From assembly GCF_023343835.1 (NCBI RefSeq), contig NC_064437.1, positions 20,393,501-20,457,500 of the forward strand: a stretch of 64,000 nucleotides of DNA, in the 5' to 3' direction. The translations under genes and the position numbers were made by a program. Each line of letters opens with the position of its first letter. Position 1 is the first letter of the stretch. Shown in pieces: positions 1 to 12,200 of the stretch. Below the pieces are notes generated by a model, which made no database searches, was not told the DNA's origin, and saw only the letters and a program-made list of their open reading frames with translations. The stretch comes from Lagopus muta. Its lineage: Eukaryota > Chordata > Aves > Galliformes > Phasianidae.

Positions 1-730
1 AAAGCTGAAGACAGCAAAACAGCATTCCCTTTAGAGGATGCAACAACAAAATGAACTCAACATTTGTTAAAGCTCTGGTACCAGTTCCTTTTTGCATTAT
101 ATTCCAATGTGTCTTCAGTTTCTTACATTTCTTCATGTCTTCAGTTTTAAGGCGCTGAAGTTTTAAGCAAAAAAATACAAGACAGCAGATTAATACAGCA
201 AAAAGCATTGCTTTGTGTAAAGCACCCCAGGTTCAGGCTGTTGCTAGTCATAGTTGGCCTACTGGCCCTGGTTCACTACTTGGGTAAACCTACATATCTC
301 TGCCAAGCTGTGCTTGCAGCATGAAATGTCTCAGGCTGTAATTAAATGAATAATGCATGTAAATAGACTTTCCAGATGTTTTCTTTAATGTAACTAATAC
401 AAATCTGAGCCTAATTTCTTCCTTTATTTTGGAGGTGAAATGGTGTGAAATATTTTGTAACTTTAAAAATTTCAAAACGTGATTTGTTTTCATCTTATGA
501 TTGTTACTTCTAATTTTTTTTTTAATATCATTTATAGCAAAACACAGTTTGTGTACAAGAAACATATCAACTGCCTTTTTGCTGGAAAAAAAGCTGGCTG
601 GCATAAAAGCAAGAAGCTTGTGGATTTGGCCAGATGTTTAAGGAAAGAAAAAAAAAGTTGCAATTAATTTCAAAAGATTACTTTTCCATTTTCATTGTGC
701 CATAGTTGAGAAATGTGATTAGAAGCAGCA
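1..730. other. Intergenic DNA, nothing recognised
   Basis: AT-rich sequence with stop codons in all frames beyond about 100 codons. I see no splice-bounded coding block, RNA gene or repeat family here. Its position past the 3' end of NR5A2 suggests ordinary intergenic DNA. Confidence 0.6.
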
Positions 731-1240
731 TCACGGAATAATAGAATGCCTTGGTTTGGAAGGGACCTTAAAGATTATTTAGTTCCAACTCCTCTGCCAT
801 GGGCAGGGTTGCTGTCCTTTAGATCAGGCAACCCAGGATCCCGTCCAACTCACCTCCAGAGGTGGGGCATCCGCAGCTTCTCTGGGCAACCTGTTCCAGT
901 ACCTTACCAGCCTCTGAGGAAAAAAAACTTCCTCCTAGTAGATAATCTAAGTCTCCCTTCTTACAGTTTAAAACCATTTTCCTTTTGTTCTATCGCTATC
1001 AGCCTGTGTTAAAAAAAAAAAAAAAAAAAAGTTAATTTCCCTCCTTCTTGTAAGTTCCCTTCGAGTGCTGGAAGGCTGCAGTGAGGTCTCCCCAGAAGCT
1101 TCTCTTTTCCAGGCTAAAGAAGCCCAGCTCCTTCAGACTTCCTTCATGCTGCAGCCCTCTGAGCATCTTTGTGGCCCTCTGAACACCCTCAAACAACTTC
1201 AATATTGGTCTGACTGTTCTGCACCTTGCGATGGCTGGTT
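731..1240 (-). repeat. CR1 LINE 3' fragment with internal A-run
   Basis: The left edge is a diverged reverse complement of the CR1 3' terminal octamer repeat (ATTCTRTG)n. It is followed by the typical antisense CR1 text: 'GGAAGGGACCTTAAAGAT', then 'CTGGGCAACCTGTTCCAGT', and further on 'GAAGCCCAGCTCCTTCA'. The element is therefore a 5'-truncated CR1 inserted on the minus strand. A run of about 20 adenines at 1011-1030 interrupts it and is probably a later microsatellite expansion. Divergence from the family sequence is visible, so this is an old copy. The right edge is uncertain by about 30 bases. Confidence 0.9.
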
Positions 1241-4200
1241 GGAGACTGCCACAGATTTTGCTTTATTAAAAAAATAAAATGACATGGCCATATTCTTTAA
1301 TCCGTACCGAGTTTTTCTAGGCTTTTTGTAGAATTTTCATTATTTTGGTGATTAGATTAGGGGCTAGCTTTGTCAATTTGCTTTGCCTTTTTTAGTTTCA
1401 TTTTGTATCTGAATTCTTAACCTTTCCATACTTTCAGTGTATTTTTAAATTATTGCAAAAATTCCCTTCCTTCTCCTGTGGCTAGCAGGAAGCCAGCAGG
1501 ATACCAATACAGCTTACTCACGGAAATTAAAAACAAAACAATAGGTAAGGAAAATAAAGAAATAGAACAAACAAGAGACACTATCCTCTCTGTTGAAGCT
1601 TAATTGGTTCTGCAGTGCTTGTTCAAAATACGGGAGCTTATTGATGCTTACCCAGGAGAGTTTCTACAGAATGTGGCTTCTGGTTGTTTCAGTGTCTGCC
1701 ATTAAAAGACAGTGTTATACTACTAGCAATGTCTCTGTGCCCATAAAATGGGTAAAAAAGCAGTAAACTGGCAAACAGTGGCCGAGCAGCCCAGACTCCA
1801 TACTCAAGGTATGATAGTTTATTCAGGAAGGCAGTTGGTTTATTTATTCATTTTTGAAGCACAGTTTTGGCATTGATGGGACTCACCAGGCAGGCACAGG
1901 TGACATTGGGCTGTCTGGATGTGCTGTCAATCCCCTCGGTAGGTGAGGTCCATCTTACCCTCTTATCCTACCCTGAGTTGTCTGAACTATCCTGCACTGC
2001 TGCTCGCAAGCAAAGCCACAGTGTGTGCTAGAGGAAGACTGCTTTATTGTGCAGAGTCCCAGACAGGAGCACTAACAACTCTTTATTGCCCAGATATGCC
2101 CTGAAGTCCTGCTTGTGCTGTTAAACATGGACTTACTAAAAAAGAAAAGGGGAAAGTATGTTTTTCTCCTGGTGTGATTCTAGTAATGTGGTTGTATGAT
2201 GAAGTCGCCTACTTCTCCTTGAATCAAAACAAAGAATCTTAGGTCATCTATTTTAAACATTTATTTGATAAAATTATTTAATTTTACATGCATGTAAGTT
2301 GTTATCCTCCCATCTTCAAAAACCATTAGTTGTTCACCTCGTTTTCACCAAAGTTGCATTTATTTTATTTCCTTCAGTGTTTATTCCAAGCTCATCCGCA
2401 CCATGGATGTATGGTCAGAGACTTGTATCCAATTTAATGTCTTCACTCTAGACATTGGGAAAAAGAGACTTCTTCATTTGCCACTGACAGGTGTGTGAAG
2501 AACAGCTCATAACATGATTGAACTCCATTGATTTTTCATAAAAGTTTAATAAGATGATACAGGTCAAAAGCCCTGCAAAATTTCCAATAAATTCCTGTAG
2601 TGATCTGAACAAGACTTGGTGGGGAGAGCTGATATCAGAGGAATTTAAGTACAAGTTGAATTATATGGAGGATTAATATTTTTTTTTTGTCTAATCACTT
2701 TGAACCTTGGATTTCAGATAATATTTCTAATACTGCACGCCTCTCCTTGTTTGTGTTCTTATTTTCCTTGTGTGTCTAATTTTTACAGATGGCTTGCACA
2801 TAACAACTGTTTTAGTCCCTCTATTCCTCCAGAAAGAATCTCAGGAAAATGCTCAAATCACCCCCAGAATAGGAAACCTCGGATTTACATGTGAGTAGGC
2901 TGCTTCGTTTCTTGCCCATTTTCCCCTGAATATTTACTAACATGTAATGAATGGTGAGGCTCAAGCAATGCTATGGTATTTAAGCATGGTGTAACAAATC
3001 CACAATACAGCTCTCTAACAGGTTCCTTGGGCTGGTTACAGCAGGGGTTAGGCAGCTTTCAGAGACTGGCCAGGCAAAAGGTAGAGTGGTTCATCAGTTA
3101 CAATGCAGAAAATATCTCTGCAGAAAGTCCCAGTAGCTCTTCCAAGGGCTTGAGGGTTCTCCCCCATCCCCTGTTCCATGTCGGTCCTTGGGGAAGCCTC
3201 ACTGCTGCACAGCGCTGCTGCTGTTCCTGTGGCCACGGGCAGCTGAAGGTTGATCTGAGCAGTAGCAATGCCTTTTCATGGCTTTCCTTTATTCCCCAAG
3301 GTTGCAGGCTATGGAGGAGCAGGGTGTTGCTACAGATACAGTGACTGTTCCCCTTGAGGAGGGGCTGCCTTGAGGGCAAGCACTGCTCCACGTGGGGTGC
3401 TTTACAGCCCCACCTTCCAGCAGTGTTGTGTGGGTGCAAGTCCTGGGGACCTGACAGAAATAGGATGTTTGAGGTGTCTGTGCCTGTCTGCCCTCGTTTT
3501 CCTTTTCAGAAACAGAAGGTGTGTTATTCTTTCCTCCTGTGCTTTGTACGCTCTTCCCAGTGCTGACAAGTGCACTGTTTGGTTTTGCTCTCTGTGCTGA
3601 ACTCCAGAGCTCCGTGTGGCTGTACTCAGAGGGAGGGAGCGTCGTGAGCCATTGGAACCTGGGTTTAGTAATTACCAAAGGATGTTTTAGATTTAAAACC
3701 CTCTGGAAAACATTCTCTATAGCTCCACTGAAGTCCCTTAGCTAGTTCATTGTTTACTGTTGACACCAAAGACATCTGAATACTCCTTAATGTATGGGAA
3801 CGTCCCAGAGTGTCACCAGTAAGAATCGTGCTCTTTTTGCAATGGCACACAGTTTCCTGTGTGTTCCTCTCTATTATCATCATCGCTGTTGACGTATAGG
3901 TGAAAAACAGGAAAACAAATTCTCCATTTACTTTATGTGTTGCTTCAGTACAGCAACTACATCCCAACTACATCCCAGAGTGATCTGCTCTAAGAGTGAA
4001 GTATGAACCCAGCACTGGCTGGGGGGCTCTTCAGGATCCTTACATTGCATCTTCTCCTGAGCTTATTTCTGCTCTCACTCTTGCTGTGCAGAACTGATTT
4101 CTGCATTTGGATTGACGTTTAGGTTTATAGGCTAAAAACTTCATGGCATTTTTCTGTTCATCTATCAAACTTAGGGATCCTGTATACTGTGCAGTTTTGT

Positions 4201-5329
4201 GACTATTCTTTTTTTTTTTTTGGAATTATAGTTCAAGTGAAATGATAATTTCCATTTTCTCCCTTAAACTCTCCTCTTAGTACCTGGATTTCATAAAGAC
4301 AGTGCAGCAATGGTTTAGGTGCTGATATTTTATAATTAGTATCTTAGAATTACAGTAAGTTGTCATGTAATTTTAATTTATCCAAAATGTGTTTCAGGCT
4401 CTAGATCTCTGCACAAAGTCTATTGCTACTTAAGAATGATATTTATTAGTACTTCAGACATATGACCTATTCTGTTATTTCATTCACTCATGTCTTGATG
4501 ATGTTTCTATTAGCATCCATTCTGATAGAGGTATTGGGATTAGGAGCTGGTTAGAGGTTTTCAAAAATCATCACTGGAGAGGGTGATACTTTTGCTGTGT
4601 CAGCAAGTCAAGGTGGCTCATCAAGCAAAAAGCATCCTCTGAGCTGGGAGGCAGGAAGGGGAGGCAGGAGAGGCTCCTGTTGCCATCTCACTGGTGGGTG
4701 TGGGCAGCACAGGAGCTGGCCTCTGCCCTCTGCCTTCCCCCCAGCTCTGCTCTTTGGGTGCTGGTGGAAGCTCAGGGCCCTGGGGTGTCACCCTGCCCTT
4801 GGATGCACGTTGCTTACTGAGGGCTAAGATACTGAACAGGGTAGGAGCTGAAGATAGATTATTTTCCATTTCTATTCTGCACTCCCGAAGGTGCTCTGTA
4901 CATTTCCCCAAATCCCTCTGGAACTCTTTTCTGTTTTCTTGGCTACGTTTTATTATTATCTAAACCTGTTATTTTTTTCCATCTCTGTCAAGACTTCTGA
5001 TGTTGAGCTGTGTCTGTGCAGTTTATCCTCCTGCAGTAATGCCACGACTACTTGTATGCTGTGCTTCCGTGGGATTCAGAGCTATGGGAGAATGTGCAAT
5101 GTTATATACCAAAGGAATGGAGGAATATTAGTGTGTTGAAACATAGGGAGATAAAAGTAGAATCCAGACTTGCATTTCCTGCAAATTACAGGAATATGAA
5201 CAAGTGTACTTTAATAGAGAATGGCTTAACTGTGGCTTGGTAATGATGCACCTTATCCTGTGCAATAAACAAGATGGTTTTACTTCAAACACAGAGGTAA
5301 TATGTCACAGAGGGAAAACAGCGTCTCTT
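1241..5329. other. Intergenic DNA, nothing supported
   Basis: About 4 kb with several moderately GC-rich patches (3050-3450, 4620-4830). Overlapping open frames of up to 129 codons occur there on both strands. None resembles a protein family I know and none has convincing flanking splice sites, so I treat them as chance. No clear transposable element was recognised. Confidence 0.5.
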
Positions 5330-5712
5330 GCAGGTAAAGCAGGCGGCCCTAAGGCTGCTGAGGTGCCGGCACGTGCCCTCACCTCCCGGCGGCGCAAGCC
5401 CGTGCTGTGCGGCAGGACGCGGGGAGGCCGAGCTGCCCCACGCAGCTGCACCCCCAGCGGGCGGTCGGACAGGTGCCCGTAGCGGGCGAGGGGAAGGCGC
5501 CCGAATACTCGCGGGAGCTTCAGCAAAACGCTTTGAAGTTAAATCTTTTTGTACCTGCTGCCGGGCCCTCAGGAAGCAGGTAAGTGAGAAGGCGGAGGGC
5601 TCGGCTCGGCTCGGCTGTAGCTTGTGTGGAGCCGCCAGGGCGGAGCCGGGCCGGGAGGGAGCGCAGCTGGGCGCTTTGCACCGCCGCTATTGTTCTCTGC
5701 AAGAATTGGAGC
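5330..5712. promoter_or_regulatory. CpG island, candidate promoter with plus-strand first-exon donor
   Basis: An isolated, very GC-rich block in AT-rich surroundings, with roughly three dozen CpG dinucleotides counted by eye. It contains a 10-bp palindrome with a CACGTG E-box (5368-5377), a GC box GGGCGG (5459-5464), a (GGCTC)n run at about 5598-5615, and a consensus splice donor CAG|GTAAGTGAG at 5577/5580 on the plus strand. CpG islands of this kind usually mark transcription start regions. The donor suggests a first exon ending at 5579 and transcription rightward, toward the 3' end of NR5A2. No protein is evident: the open frame of 134 codons across the island is what GC-rich sequence gives by chance. 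A non-coding RNA promoter or an enhancer CpG island are both possible. The transcript itself is inferred. Confidence 0.75.
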
Positions 5713-6870
5713 ACCTGCGTAATTGTGTTTGAAGTGCTTTAAGTGAAATTAATGAGTAATTTATGAATAAATAATGGGAGGAAAGATTTACATTGTGGCC
5801 ATAAAAGTAATTTTGGATTAACCTTTTAAACTTTCACCTCTTCGTGAGGCCCCAAAGAACAGCTCAGTAATTTTTATTTGCGCCTTCCCACATAGTTGGC
5901 ATGGCGGAAAATCCTGTTTCTTTCACCTTGGATTTGTGTGAGGATTTTTCTCTGTGTTCTTTTTTTCTTGTCATTCCGGTTTTGAGATGATTTTGTTTTC
6001 TCCTTTTCATCTTTATTTTGCTGCAGGAACTTTGTTTTCACTTCTCTACGTTCTTTTCTGTTACTTTCCAGGAGGTGTTCTGCTTTTTGTCTTTGAACTT
6101 GTGCAAAATATCCCTTCCAAGATCTTGCGTGCACACATAACTTGATTTGCTGTGTTGTACACAAACGTACTGGTCAGACTGTACTTGGCATGGTTTTGGC
6201 ACTAATGCAAAAAAACATCCAGGGAAGGCCATACGTCTGTGTAAAAAGTAGAATGCAATGCAATCCTTTGCTATCACAGAAACCAAAGGGTGACGTTTTA
6301 CAAAAGAGGTGATAAGTGTTACTGCCCGCACTGGCTCCAGTCCCGTGATGGGCAGTGTCCCTGCCCCAGCACTACACACAGGGCTCAGGTCAGAAGAGCA
6401 GGCGCATATCAGCCTTGGCAGCTCCGGCTTTGCATGCTCCAACACAGTGATCCATACTGTGATCTGACCACTTCTTCCTGAAGCTATGCTGAGGACATAT
6501 GTTTTTCCTGAAACACTGCATTGTATACACAGAATCTCAGTCATGCTGCGTGCTGTAACTGTAACAAAGGGTCTGGGTAAATGCCACCAGATTTAGGTGA
6601 AGTACTAGATAAATTCTTGTAGCAGGGGAAAGCTGGCTTTGCTAATTTAGTCACCAAAGCGTCTTTCTCATGTGTATGTACAAGAGTGTCTTAGGTGGTA
6701 GGCTGTGAAATGGCTTCTTGGGAATATTGATATGAGTGAGTAGCTGCAGGCTTCTGTCCCTTGTGAACACCATTATTTCTGAGAAATTAAAAAAATAGTC
6801 CAGACTCATAGGATGTAAATAAGTTCAAAAAACACAAAACTTATTTTGAGAGCTTTCTGGCTGTTGCTGT
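5713..6870. other. Intergenic DNA downstream of the CpG island
   Basis: No recognised gene or repeat. A 168-codon open frame lies on the minus strand at 6038-6544. It has no similarity I recognise and no splice context, so I do not call it. If the CpG island drives a plus-strand transcript, this stretch would be its first intron. Confidence 0.45.
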
Positions 6871-7013
6871 GTTTTGGAGTAATACATTGTCCAAGACATG
6901 GCACCGCTATGATGTATTAATCTAATATATCATAAGAGTGCCATAGCTTTGATGATGTATTAATGTAATATATCGTTAAGGTGCCATTGCTCTTTTGATG
7001 CATTACTCAAAAC
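6871..7013. repeat. Palindromic dimer of unknown family
   Basis: The outer arms are imperfect inverted repeats: GTTTTGGAGTAATACAT at the left against GTTTTGAGTAATGCATC read from the right, one insertion and one mismatch. Inside, two direct repeats of about 44 bp (6909-6950 and 6953-6994) each hold an AT-rich palindromic core and end in a GTGCCAT block. The first unit folds as a hairpin over 6898-6944: ATGGCAC pairs with GTGCCAT, then 12 base pairs around a 3-nt loop. This architecture would fit a miniature inverted-repeat element. I do not recognise the family. A structured RNA cannot be excluded. Confidence 0.6.
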
Positions 7014-8254
7014 ATTACAAACTGTTTGGGTTAGTGCACAAGCATCTGTGTGTATAAGGTAGAAGACAGCAAGTATTTCTATATTTGAAAGTACAGTGAA
7101 ATTTAAAAAATAATTGTGCATGTGCAAGAGCAGTCTAGGAATCTTAGAAAACTGGAAGCCTCTGTAGAGAGGATTGAGCTAGATGGGACCAAAATTGAGG
7201 TGGGAGCTGTGCTTGAAAGATCTCTGTCTGAAAGATGTACAGAAGCTTTGCTGAGGGGAAGAGAAATTGCCTTTATTAGAACCAATAACAAGTTTTCATT
7301 TCCTTTTGAAGAGTAATGTGATACATGCTGTAATACAGGAACAAGTTCAGCATTTCCCAAAATGTGCTGATATGATTCTTCTCAGAGTACTTTTTGCACC
7401 TTATCCTCCACCTTGTACTTTGCTAACATATTTTCTGGGAAAATGAGGCTGGATAGATTTTATGCAGACATAAAAACTCTTTTGCCTTGACTTTTATTTG
7501 CTAGCATTTGTTGTGTATGTCAGCCACTTTTGTTTTCAGAAAGGAGCATAAGATATCTGGTTAGCACTGAGCATCTTTCAAAACTTGTTTTTACCACATT
7601 TTCTGACATATCTAGTTTTGGACAAGCTTTGGGAAAGCATTCTGAACCAAACTGAAAAACCCTGTGCCCTAAGCTGGATATCAAATTTGACCAAAAGATA
7701 CTACAGCATGCATTAAGTGCTCATATGATGATGACGGATACTGATCTCACACACTGCTTTCTAACAAAATGTCTGTATGTGTTAAGTGTGCATTTATCCT
7801 TCTGAACTTTCTTGCCTTCTGCAAATGCAGTATAATTGAATGGATGTTGTGGGTGTTGTTGACTGGACATATGTCCTTCATTGCACAGCCTAGGTTGTGT
7901 TGACAATCTAGGTCATAAATGCACTAGTCTTGCAATGATAAGTTTAAATATTGCTGTTTAGTGTTATTATCTCAGTTTTGCCACTACTTTTTTTGTTGAG
8001 CAAGATTTGCCCAAGTGTTGATTTTTTTTCCTTTGCGGAAGGTTGCAGAGGCATATGTAAAATCCTGTACTTTGAACACATTGAGAAGTGCTTTCAAGAG
8101 CATTTCTGGGTACCGAGAACTTCAGTATAAATTGCTCTTTTGCTCTCTGTGTTGACAGGCATATAAAAAGCTGCATTTCTCAAGTTGCTTCCTGAGAGTT
8201 ATTAGCTAGAACAGTGTGCAAATTTGCCCAGTTTTTAACATCCTGCTATATTGA

Positions 8255-8267
8255 CCACTAGATGGCG
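8255..8267 (+). promoter_or_regulatory. Candidate CTCF binding site
   Basis: The 13-mer CCACTAGATGGCG matches the core CTCF consensus CCASYAGRKGGCR at every position. It lies about 12 kb beyond the NR5A2 poly(A) site and 2.7 kb right of the CpG island, a plausible place for an insulator or loop anchor. Only the core motif was judged; occupancy is inference. Confidence 0.45.
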
Positions 8268-8687
8268 TTGATATTGTTAAGATAAGTGGGGAAGAGATGG
8301 ATGGTGCTGAAACGTCCTCTCTTCCATGGCCCCCAACTTCCTTCCTGCCATTCAAAAAGCCCAACCAGACGAGAAGATCCTCAAGTATCCAGAGTTAAGG
8401 CCGTACCTTAATTTTGAAGAGTTGCTCACTGGCAGCACGGTGACTACAGAAATGATGATGTAGTTCACGTACTCATATGCGGAAGATTCCTGTTCCCAAA
8501 TAATTTTCAGTTGACTGAGTGCAGGAAAACAGCTAAGATTGCAGCTGCAGCAACCTCAGACTTAGCCCAAGGAAGGCAGTGGTGTTGGAATGTGCTAGCT
8601 TCTGCACTCTAACGCAGTCATCATGCTTAGTGGGTTACCATTTCAATTTTTTCTTTTGTGTGTTTCCTGGTAATAATCTCCATAATA

Positions 8688-9216
8688 CATGCATTGCTCT
8701 GAAAGTAATGCCTCCTATTTTTTCTTGGGAAACTACAACAGAGATAAAGAGAACAGTAATGTTATTTGATAGAGCAATTTCTCAGCTACAAAACACTATT
8801 TTTTCAACATAGTCACCACCATTAGCTGTGCATTTTTGCTAGTAATGAACATACCACACTCATAACAATCACCATCCAGAACATAGTTTGTCTTTCATGT
8901 CTCTTTTGCCATTGCTGAAACACACCACCCACCACCTTACTGTGCTACCATCCACTGCTTGGACTCTGTCAACAATCAGTAAGCATCAATGAATGTCAAT
9001 GGCTGCCATTCTCTTTTCATGGAAGAATTCAGTGATGCACCTTTGCTTCATATGAACTTTGATATCAGACTGCCCATCTGCTGCCATCTGTGACGTGGCA
9101 CAAAAATGTAAGGAATACTTGGGGAAGGTTCAACCTCTACTGCTATACCACCAACATCTACCTCTGATGTTTTAGTCGTAATGTAATAGGAGGCATTACT
9201 TTCAGAGCAGCCTTTG
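8688..9216 (-). mobile_element. Galluhop (Mariner1_GG) DNA transposon, internally deleted
   Basis: Both terminal inverted repeats are present, sharing GCTCTGAAAGTAATGCCTCC, and the element is flanked by TA dinucleotides at 8686-8687 and 9217-9218 as mariners require. Read on the minus strand, it encodes remnants of the start of a mariner transposase near 9080 (beginning MAADGQSD) and of its end near 8830 (ANGGDYVEK). Most of the middle, including the DDD catalytic core, is missing. At about 529 bp it is less than half of an autonomous element. It is thus a non-autonomous deletion derivative with intact ends. The family name rests on my memory of the galliform mariner termini. Confidence 0.9.
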
Positions 9217-9218
9217 TA

Positions 9219-12200
9219 GTTATTGCCATGCTTAACTTATGATCAGGTCACTCCTCTTGTATAAAATTATCAGAAAATATGAAGTTACTTGATGTTCCTT
9301 GAGCATCCTGTCATGAGACGTCTTATAGTTGGTGCTACTAACCAAGGATGTTAAGATAGATCTATCTGTATAGATTTGCATCTTCTTCAAGCCAACAGAA
9401 CAGTATTTTGCAGCAGGAAAACTGAGACTGGAAAGTCCCGGAGCTGCTTTTTGGTCGTGCTGGTATAGCCTTAGCTTCTGTGAAATGTTACTTCTATTTA
9501 TTAAAAATCTGGATGAAAAGCTTGAAGAAAATCACAGGAAGGTAAGTATGATCCTATAAAAGGGTGAGGAAAGTGATGTTTAAAGTAGACTTTTGTTTTC
9601 CTACCTTTGCTCTCCTGAACTTTTTGAAATTGGAGTGCCACTGGTGTGTTCCAGCCTCAGAAATGGGAAGGTGCTTTGGATGGTGCTCAAGACTCACACC
9701 CACCTTGCTTATGCAGAAATAGAATTTAAATTTAGGTTTCTTAGTAGCAGAAAAACAGACTTGTTTGTATTTTTTTGGGAAGCAATAGGTATTCTCTGCT
9801 AATAATATTGGGAAAGTATTTCTTTGGATTTGCAACACTGCTGCTGATACTGAAGTGTAAAGAGAGAAAAAGACAAGCAATTTCTTCTTCCAGTGATTTC
9901 TTCAGTCACTGTGGCTTCTGTCCCATCGGCTTTGCTGGCAACTCAAGCAGTGTGGCAAGTGGTAGCTGTGATAGGTCACAGGCAATTTGACAGTTTGGCA
10001 TAGTTTGTGACAAGAAGCAGTTCCTAGACCTTGCAGATGTTGCCTTGCTGGTCTCTGATCACTGCACACGTTTGGGAGAGGCTACTGTGTGTGTAGCTGT
10101 GTGTGTGTCACAGTTTGATGTAGACTAATATCAAGTGACGGACAGCCTCTGGGACCCAGCTTGCAGCCTGCATGATGCAGGAGCTCGGCATCTCGGTGCC
10201 TGCCTGAGGCTTAGTAAAGGTTTGCTTCCACAATCCTGTTTCTTTTGGGATGATTGTTGTAAAGGATAGCAAAAGCTGTTTGTGTTTGGAGATCAGAATT
10301 TATGTATAATAAGTAATGAATTGTTTAGAAAGCAATGCCCAACTTCCTCCAGTATAGCAGTGTATTTCATAGAACTATTTTTAGTCTTCAGGAAATCATT
10401 TGTAATGTGCCATTAGACCTAATTATTTTAATGATTGTTTGGTAATGTGATACCAGGCTTGGAGAAGACAGGTAAATGTATTCTCAGAAAGCTGTTTTGT
10501 GATTATCTGTTTTCTTTTTCCTGTTGTTTTGTTTCCAGATTAAAGTTAGGGAGATGGCATAAGAATGAAAGGACTAGAGCCTGAGAGACCAAGAGGCAAA
10601 GTAGCTAATAATCATTTTGTGCAGACTGTAATAGATAGAGTCAAGAACACTGTTGTGTTGTTATATATACTTTTATTAAGCATTAAACTTTTTCAAATTT
10701 ATTTTGTGCTAATAGCTAGATATTCAGCCAGGTCAGGGCTTTGTCATACTGGTGATAAAATCCAGCTTCCTGCACAGTGGATAAAATTTTATTTTTTCTT
10801 TTTAGCAGTCATGAAGATAATATCAATGATTCTACCTCCCAGTTGTAGACATGCATGCTGTGATCTCTGTCCTGAAAATAAACACTGCTAAGGTAAGTTG
10901 ATAGAAAACCACATAGAAATGTCTTGAAATGGAATGCTCCTTTTTTCACTCTTGATGAACGATGGTGCATCAGCCAGAGCTGGAGTGTGAGCGTGCTGTT
11001 CTGAAAGTTTGAAATTCAGTCTTGGAGTGGAGGAGAGGGAAAAAAAAAAAAATTATTTTGGACTGTAAAAGCAATGCTCTGTTGCTTTGTGCTTTACTGA
11101 ACTACATAGCATCAGTCATATGTCTGCTCTGTACTGGTATGTTCAGAGGTGTTCCCTCTGAAACTGAGCATCTTCTTTGAGGAAGCCATGAAGGTGGAGC
11201 GCATGTGATTCCCTCCTTGGTGATCCTGTAGTTTGCCTGTCACTTGCCACTTTCCTAAGAAAACCCTCAGTAGGGTCAAAGAAGAAAGGAGGCTCTTTCT
11301 TACTTGTAGCTTGAACTAGGTAGTTGAACTATGAAGTCCAGGCCAAAATTTATTAGTGATGTTTTCTCCAGAGTAGTTTGCTCTCTCGAAGGAAAGTTGG
11401 AAGTTGTATTCCAGGGCCCTGTCTTTTCTCCTACAGCTGGAGTTACTATGTTGTGAACACATCTACTTTAACACTGTAAAAAAGTAAAAGGCTTCTTACT
11501 CTGCTTTCACATGCCAAATGTTTCCAGTGAGCCACCTGAGATGTTTGTTGTGTGGTGACTTCCTTCCACCCGCAGCTCTTGGCAGCAGCTCTCTGTGCCA
11601 GACAGTCCTGGAGGAAGCAGCTCAGTGGTGGCCAGAGGGGATGCATCAGGGTAGGGAGGTGGACAACAGAACAGAGATTGGTGGTTTTTAGGCCCACTTG
11701 CTTGGAGACACACCTTTAGTAGAAATACCTGAGACTTGTCTACTGGCCCACCGATTCTGAATTATAGTACTTACCACACTCCTGTGTTTTAGATCAGAAC
11801 TGTCATCTTATCTATTGTGGTGTGTGTCTGTAATGTGTTTTCATTTCAAATGATGATGTGGAGGACCAAGTTAGATCTGGGCTAGGCTTGAGAATTTGTG
11901 GTGCACTTGTGAAGGCAGATAAGTAAGAAATGAATGGTAAGAAGGTTAGAGGAAGAACAAAAGGAACAGGTCTCTGATAACTTTACAGGGGCTATTGAAT
12001 CATGTCTTTGGGAAGAAATATGTAACCAATGGTTTTTCAGTAGATTTGTCTGGCTTTCTTGTGTGCCAGATTTTGGAGGATTTGGAGAAGAGAATCATGA
12101 GAAACACCAAAACTCCCATCATAGTATGATGTGGGGTTTCAGCAAGCTCTTCAGCATCAATTTATTGATGTCAGTGCTGGTTGTGCATACCATTTACATC

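Noticed and set aside
3098..3678. Overlapping open frames (113-129 codons) on both strands
   Set aside because: They lie in a GC-richer patch where stops are rarer, overlap each other in several frames, and match nothing recognised.
5328..5732. 134-codon open frame across the CpG island
   Set aside because: CpG-rich DNA suppresses stop codons; the arginine/alanine-rich reading is typical of a translated island, and it runs straight through a strong splice donor.
6038..6544. 168-codon open frame on the minus strand, the longest in the window
   Set aside because: No recognisable family or domain, no splice or promoter context on that strand, and the length is near what chance allows across 64 kb and six frames.
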